Positions 60,505-64,000 of a stretch of DNA of 64,000 nt are shown here, in pieces. A model generated the notes under the pieces. The model saw nothing but the letters and a program-made list of their open reading frames with translations, did not search any database and was not told the origin of the DNA. The stretch lies in NCBI GenBank assembly GCA_910578515.1, contig CAJTQR010000001.1, positions 186,001 through 250,000 on the forward strand, given 5' to 3'. The translations under genes and the position numbers were made by a program. The number at the start of each line of letters is the position of its first letter. Position 1 is the stretch's first letter. Origin of the DNA: an uncultured Duncaniella sp. Its GTDB lineage: Bacteria > Bacteroidota > Bacteroidia > Bacteroidales > Muribaculaceae.

Positions 60505-61168
60505 ATTCGTCCGTTGCTATCAGGCAACGGAATTGCACATTCGCGAAGCCTCCGAAGGTGACGCTCCCAGCCGGATTATCGCCGGCTATGCAATATTGTT
60601 TGGCGTTGAATCATCTCCACTATGGAGTGATGCCGATAGTGAAGCGCGTGAGATAATCGCTCCGGGAGCCATAACCAAGGAGCTTCTTGACGGATGCGAC
60701 ATAAAGTTCACTATGTTTCATGACCGGACACTGATATTAGCCCGTAGCCGGAATGGAGAAGGGACTCTGCAATATGTGGTAGACGACAAAGGTGTACGCT
60801 TTGAGTTCGAGGCTCCTGCCACTATCGATGGCGATAAGGCGCTTGAGCTCGTAAAAAGAGGCGATATCTCCGGGTGCAGCTTCGCGTTTACTACAAGCTA
60901 TAGGGATTCCCAATGCGTGGAGAGAAGCGTGAAGCGGGTGGATGGTCGCAGCTTTATCACCTATACAGTCCGCAGTGTCGATGCGGTGTATGATTTTACA
61001 CTTGCAGCCGACCCAGCTTATCCTGGCACTTCCGTGGAGGCCCGTGAGCTGGAAAGCCTAAAAGAGGAGACTCTGAAAGCAGAGGATACTGACAATGAAT
61101 TTTCAATTAGCGAAACAGCCAAGGCTCAGATTAGAGAAATGAGAAGTTTCGCAGCGAAAAGGATATAG
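60467..61168 (+). CDS. HK97-family prohead protease
   Basis: A 233-residue maturation protease (U35/S78 family). RIIAGYAILFGVES opens the fold, the catalytic His is in FTMFHDRTLILARS and the Ser in GDISGCSFAFTT. VRSVDAVYDFTLAADPAYPGTSVEAR is the typical C-terminal block. It cleaves the delta domain of the capsid protein. Start ATG 60467 or 60485. Confidence 0.92.
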   Translation: MTNKEQMKKEKSRFVRCYQATELHIREASEGDAPSRIIAGYAILFGVESSPLWSDADSEAREIIAPGAITKELLDGCDIKFTMFHDRTLILARSRNGEGTLQYVVDDKGVRFEFEAPATIDGDKALELVKRGDISGCSFAFTTSYRDSQCVERSVKRVDGRSFITYTVRSVDAVYDFTLAADPAYPGTSVEARELESLKEETLKAEDTDNEFSISETAKAQIREMRSFAAKRI

Positions 61169-61193
61169 CAATCACTATTAATTATTTTGAGAT

Positions 61194-62336
61194 ATGAAGA
61201 AAGATAAGACAGTTGACGTACGTCCTCTTACCAATCGTCTCCAGGAAATCACTCACCGCATAGGTGAGATTGCTGACGCATGTGAGAGCGAAAAGCGAGA
61301 GCGCACACAAGAAGAAGATAACGAGTATCATTCCCTTAAACGGGAGGTCCAGCTCCTTCAGATGAGGGAGGACGTACTCACCGGCGCATCATTGCATGAA
61401 ATACAAGCTCTCAACCCTGATAAGTCACTTCGGGAGTGTCTGAATAACAAGCAGCAGGTTTCCATCACTCTTATGCGAGACCTTCAGATGTCCAGCTCTC
61501 TTGAAGGCACTGGCATTATCCCTATTCAGGACCAGGAGATGTTGAAGCCTCTCCGTGCCGGACTCATTTGGGATAAGGTAGGCATCAATATCCGCGCATT
61601 CCTTGCGGGCACTGAACTACGCTGGCCGAAGCATGGAAAAGCGAAGGCAAAGTTTGCGGATGAGGGCGAACGCCTGGAAGATGGAAAAATCGATTTCGAT
61701 AAGCTCAATGTCACTCCCCGCCGTTTGGGCTGTGCGATTCCTTTGACCCGCGAGACCCTTGATGACTCACAGGGCGTGGTGGAAGGTGTGGTTCGCGAGG
61801 AGATGCCGCAGGCGATAATCGATTGCGTGAATGAGGCGCTTTTCACCACATCCGCTACCTATACTGATGACCAGGGCGCGGAGAAACCTCGCAAAGTATA
61901 TGGTCCGTTCGTAAAAGCAGCTGAGAAACCTATTGAATTCGCTGGAGCAGTCCCCACGCGTCGTGAATTGCTCAAGATGAAGAGTGCCGTTGCAAAGACA
62001 GGAATCAAAGTAAGCTCTCCCTGCTGGGTTATGACAGAGGATATGAAAAATGAGCTCGAAGCTACACCAGTTGACCCAGGAAGCGGACGCTTTCTCTGTG
62101 AAAATGATGTTGTTCTCGGTGTTCCTGTCTACGTAACTCCGGAAGTTGGCGATGGCTACATCGGTTATGGCGACTGGAGCTATCAGGCTGCGGGTTTCTT
62201 TGGACCCATGAACCTGACAGTAGACCCCTTCACACTGGCGCGTCAGAATGCAACAGATTTCGTGCTCAATACCCGATTTGCCACTACCACCCTCTACGAA
62301 GAGGCATTTGTCATTGGTAAGGCAAAATCGGCGTAA
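61194..62336 (+). CDS. Major capsid protein (HK97 fold)
   Basis: A 380-residue capsid protein. Residues 1-65 form a charged coiled coil (the delta scaffold removed by the protease), then comes the HK97 core: GTGIIPIQDQEMLKPLRAGLIWDKVG, then RRLGCAIPLTRETLDDSQG and VMTEDMKNELEATPVDPGSGRFL, and the C-terminal YGDWSYQAAGFF and FVLNTRFATTTLYEEAFVIGKAKSA. It is the most abundant head protein. Confidence 0.94.
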   Translation: MKKDKTVDVRPLTNRLQEITHRIGEIADACESEKRERTQEEDNEYHSLKREVQLLQMREDVLTGASLHEIQALNPDKSLRECLNNKQQVSITLMRDLQMSSSLEGTGIIPIQDQEMLKPLRAGLIWDKVGINIRAFLAGTELRWPKHGKAKAKFADEGERLEDGKIDFDKLNVTPRRLGCAIPLTRETLDDSQGVVEGVVREEMPQAIIDCVNEALFTTSATYTDDQGAEKPRKVYGPFVKAAEKPIEFAGAVPTRRELLKMKSAVAKTGIKVSSPCWVMTEDMKNELEATPVDPGSGRFLCENDVVLGVPVYVTPEVGDGYIGYGDWSYQAAGFFGPMNLTVDPFTLARQNATDFVLNTRFATTTLYEEAFVIGKAKSA

Positions 62337-62379
62337 ACACGCTGAATATCATGGTAAACTGGTATTATAATTGAGGGTT

Positions 62380-62697
62380 ATGGCTGTAGTGAGTCTGGAA
62401 TTATTCAAGAAACATGTCTATGCGGATGACTTTTCCGAGGATGATGAATATCTTGAGCATTTGTTGGAAGCATCGGAAACTGTGGTTATTAATGCTACAA
62501 ACCGCAGTATCAATGAGCTCCATGAATCTTTTGGCTCAGGTTTTCCCCTCCCGCTGAAACATGCAATCCTTATGCTCGCCGCCCATTGGTTCAACCAACG
62601 CGAGAGCGCGAGCGCCGTACAGATGCATGAAGTTCCGGGCTCACTGCAGGCATTGATTAAACCATACGTCAAACTTGTTGAGGATGATAGCAGGTAG
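62380..62697 (+). CDS. Head-tail connector protein (gp6-like)
   Basis: A 105-residue connector. MAVVSLELFKKHVYADDFSE opens an all-helical fold, followed by YLEHLLEASETVVINATNRS and LPLKHAILMLAAHWFNQRES, typical of gp6-like adaptors. The ATG at 62380 is chosen over a TTG at 62371. It overlaps the next gene by 14 bases. Confidence 0.85.
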   Translation: MAVVSLELFKKHVYADDFSEDDEYLEHLLEASETVVINATNRSINELHESFGSGFPLPLKHAILMLAAHWFNQRESASAVQMHEVPGSLQALIKPYVKLVEDDSR

Positions 62698-63010
62698 GCT
62701 TAGATACCGCTTAAAGACATTTTGTCCAGTCGTGGGAGAAGGCCCGTTTGGTGTTGCCGATGCGGAATATACCGAACATAAGTCCATACGAGCTGAACGC
62801 GTCAAATATTCTCCATCCGCGAAATTCGAGCTTCATGAAGTCTATCCGGACTACAAAGTGACGTACCGTATCCGCAGTGCACATTCCTTTATAAAAGAAG
62901 GGTGGAGGGTAATGGAGATGGGTAGTAGCATACTTCTTGAAGTCAGAAATATCATTCCCGATATTCAACGTGGTATGTTAACTTTAGAATGCGAAAAAGT
63001 TAATGAGTAG
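62684..63010 (+). CDS. Head-tail closure protein (Phage_H_T_join-like)
   Basis: A 108-residue protein, MIAGRLRYRLKTFCPVVGEG then EYTEHKSIRAERVKYSP and YKVTYRIRSAHSFIKEGWRV, which fits the small beta-barrel stopper proteins. The start is placed at the ATG 62684. It overlaps its neighbours, as usual in head-tail operons. Confidence 0.78.
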   Translation: MIAGRLRYRLKTFCPVVGEGPFGVADAEYTEHKSIRAERVKYSPSAKFELHEVYPDYKVTYRIRSAHSFIKEGWRVMEMGSSILLEVRNIIPDIQRGMLTLECEKVNE

Positions 63011-63563
63011 AGCTACGAGGGGTACAAAGCCCGGTGCGCTCAGCAAAGAGTTCTCAGAACTTGCCAAACTCTTGTCAGCCGAAGAGCTTGCCAGGGCTAT
63101 GCGGGGAGGCATCAGAAGGGAAGCGAACCGTGTTAAGAAAAAAGCCCAGGACAATGCCATGACAGCAGTCGCGAGTCACGGGCTTCATGTTGATGAGCGT
63201 TTCCGCAAAGGTATTCGTGCTATATCACCACGAAATTTGACCGGATTCGTCGTCACTCCTGTGCCACCGAGGAAAAAGAAAGGCGGAGCTGATGTTTCCA
63301 GATATTATTATCCGGTTACGAGAAAGTCAAAAAAGCGGGTTACGACATTCCTAAAACCGATATTGCTTTGGTCTGATGAGGGAATGCGGGCACGTTATAC
63401 AGTCAAAGGCTGGTTCAGGGGAAGGATGATGTCTCATAAAGGCGGTCCGCTTAAATTCATGGCTGCTACGGAAAACGCAGAGATGAATACTACACAGGCA
63501 AATATAAGCAAAGGAATATATAACCGTATTATCCGTATTGCGAGAAAGAAAAGATTATTATGA
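63003..63563 (+). CDS. HK97 gp10-like tail-completion protein
   Basis: A 186-residue, strongly basic protein in the place of gp10/gp9 of HK97. EELARAMRGGIRREANRVKKKAQDNAM is the N-terminal helix. GFVVTPVPPRKKKGGADVSRYYYPV and the last part (YNRIIRIARKKRLL) suit a head-tail joining protein. Identity comes from position and general pattern. Confidence 0.78.
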   Translation: MSRATRGTKPGALSKEFSELAKLLSAEELARAMRGGIRREANRVKKKAQDNAMTAVASHGLHVDERFRKGIRAISPRNLTGFVVTPVPPRKKKGGADVSRYYYPVTRKSKKRVTTFLKPILLWSDEGMRARYTVKGWFRGRMMSHKGGPLKFMAATENAEMNTTQANISKGIYNRIIRIARKKRLL

Positions 63564-63937
63564 AACGGACATCAATCAGCGCAGGGCTTTTCATCCCGCC
63601 TCTTCTGAAAGCAGGAGGTGTAACGGTGCCTGTTTTCCCATGTGCCTCCAAGACTGACGCCAAGGCTCCCTATATTGTGTACACGCGCAAAAGTTGGGAA
63701 GGAAGGCAAGTCAAAGAGTCTGCTCCTGCCGACGGAGTGGTGATATGTGTTTGGATATATCATCCCGACTATGCGTCATCGATAGAATTGGCGGAGCAGG
63801 TGAGAGAATCCATCGAGGGGAAACAAGCCCGGTTAACCGGACTGGAGATGAGGAGTGCTACAATGATTGACAGCAGTGACACATGGGACGCCGATTCTTA
63901 TGTGCAGTATATTGAATTTCTATTAAAAATCAATTAA
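63560..63937 (+). CDS. DUF3168-like tail terminator protein
   Basis: A 125-residue protein in the DUF3168 position. VPVFPCASKTDAKAPYIVYT, then VVICVWIYHPDYASSIELAEQVRESIEG and SYVQYIEFLLKIN, match the fold of tail terminators. It overlaps the gp10-like gene by 4 bases. The tail gene that follows is cut by the edge. Confidence 0.8.
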   Translation: MKRTSISAGLFIPPLLKAGGVTVPVFPCASKTDAKAPYIVYTRKSWEGRQVKESAPADGVVICVWIYHPDYASSIELAEQVRESIEGKQARLTGLEMRSATMIDSSDTWDADSYVQYIEFLLKIN

Positions 63938-63949
63938 TTTTTATGTTTT

Positions 63950-64000
63950 ATGGATGAAGAAGTTGAAATCGCCGACGGGGGATATGTAAATGGTTCCGAC
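63950..64000 (+). CDS. Tail protein, N-terminal fragment (probably major tail tube)
   Basis: Only 17 codons are visible: MDEEVEIADGGYVNGSD. It lies where the major tail tube protein is expected after the terminator protein. The identity is by position; the sequence is too short to judge. Confidence 0.5.
   Translation, partial: MDEEVEIADGGYVNGSD

Larger units (their letters stand above)
41400..64000 (+). mobile_element. HK97-like siphovirus prophage, left part
   Basis: The element runs from the 3' half of tRNA-Arg(CCT) past the right edge. It has the order expected of a temperate tailed phage: integrase, lysogeny genes, CI-like repressor, early and replication genes, nucleases, terminase, portal, protease, capsid, connectors and tail. 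All genes right of 46640 except one run rightward. The right attachment site, lysis genes and most tail genes are outside the window. The exact left end inside the tRNA cannot be fixed without the other junction. Confidence 0.93.

Noticed and set aside
41436..64000. Integrative conjugative element rather than phage
   Set aside because: Terminase, portal, protease and capsid genes are present and no tra or mob genes were seen.

Overview
The window looks like a chromosome of an anaerobic gut Bacteroidales bacterium, most likely of the Muribaculaceae/Bacteroidaceae type (inference). Supporting features are many promoters with the Bacteroidetes -7 element TAnnTTTG, class III fructose-bisphosphatase, an RprX/RprY-like two-component pair, a DUF4301 protein, ammonia-dependent AsnA and an NfnAB-like pair. 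No rRNA, CRISPR array or transposase was seen. There is one tRNA, tRNA-Arg(CCT).

Chromosomal part (1-41435). The left edge cuts dnaK. Next come asnA, a secreted NlpC/P60 peptidase divergent from a Sua5/YrdC gene, a sugar transferase, a ClC channel and fbp. From 7853 to 14516 lies a ketouronate catabolic cluster: kduD-like reductase, an orphan PTS-IIC-like permease, a KduI that carries a signal peptide, an NfnAB-like flavoprotein pair and kdgK. Together they suggest that the isomerisation step has moved to the periplasm, followed by uptake, reduction and phosphorylation to KDPG. After a glycosyltransferase come ftsY, rimO and an isochorismate synthase. Two SGNH proteins and an MBOAT acyltransferase then form a probable cell-surface polysaccharide O-acetylation module. 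Further right are a broken ORF, an S41 protease, DUF4301, GNAT, engB, a lytic transglycosylase, uvrA, rprXY with a repeat array in the divergent control region, an AraC regulator, an HD hydrolase, and a Fur-NUDIX-Dus operon.

Prophage (from about 41436 to beyond the right edge). An HK97-like siphovirus prophage sits directly behind tRNA-Arg(CCT). It starts with the integrase. A leftward cassette of three unknown genes, including a TIGR04255-family protein, has its own promoter. A lipoprotein gene lies behind a CI-like S24 repressor. An operator with a 17-bp palindrome overlaps the early rightward promoter. The early region holds an excisionase-like protein, a DUF4373-type replication protein, a second tyrosine recombinase, a PAPS-reductase-like protein, a string of small unknown genes joined by a repeated AAAGGAGAATGA junction, a RuvC-like nuclease and an HNH nuclease. 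Then follow a GC-rich palindromic patch, terminase small and large subunits, a promoter, portal, protease, capsid, connectors, a tail-completion protein and the start of a tail gene, where the window ends.

The most promising unexplained items are the three-gene TIGR04255 cassette in the lysogenic conversion position, a pair of lox-like inverted-arm sites that flank the repressor and lipoprotein genes, a run of strong RNA hairpins at 46932-47070, and the exported KduI with its PTS-like permease. All functions are from reading the sequence; no database search was run.
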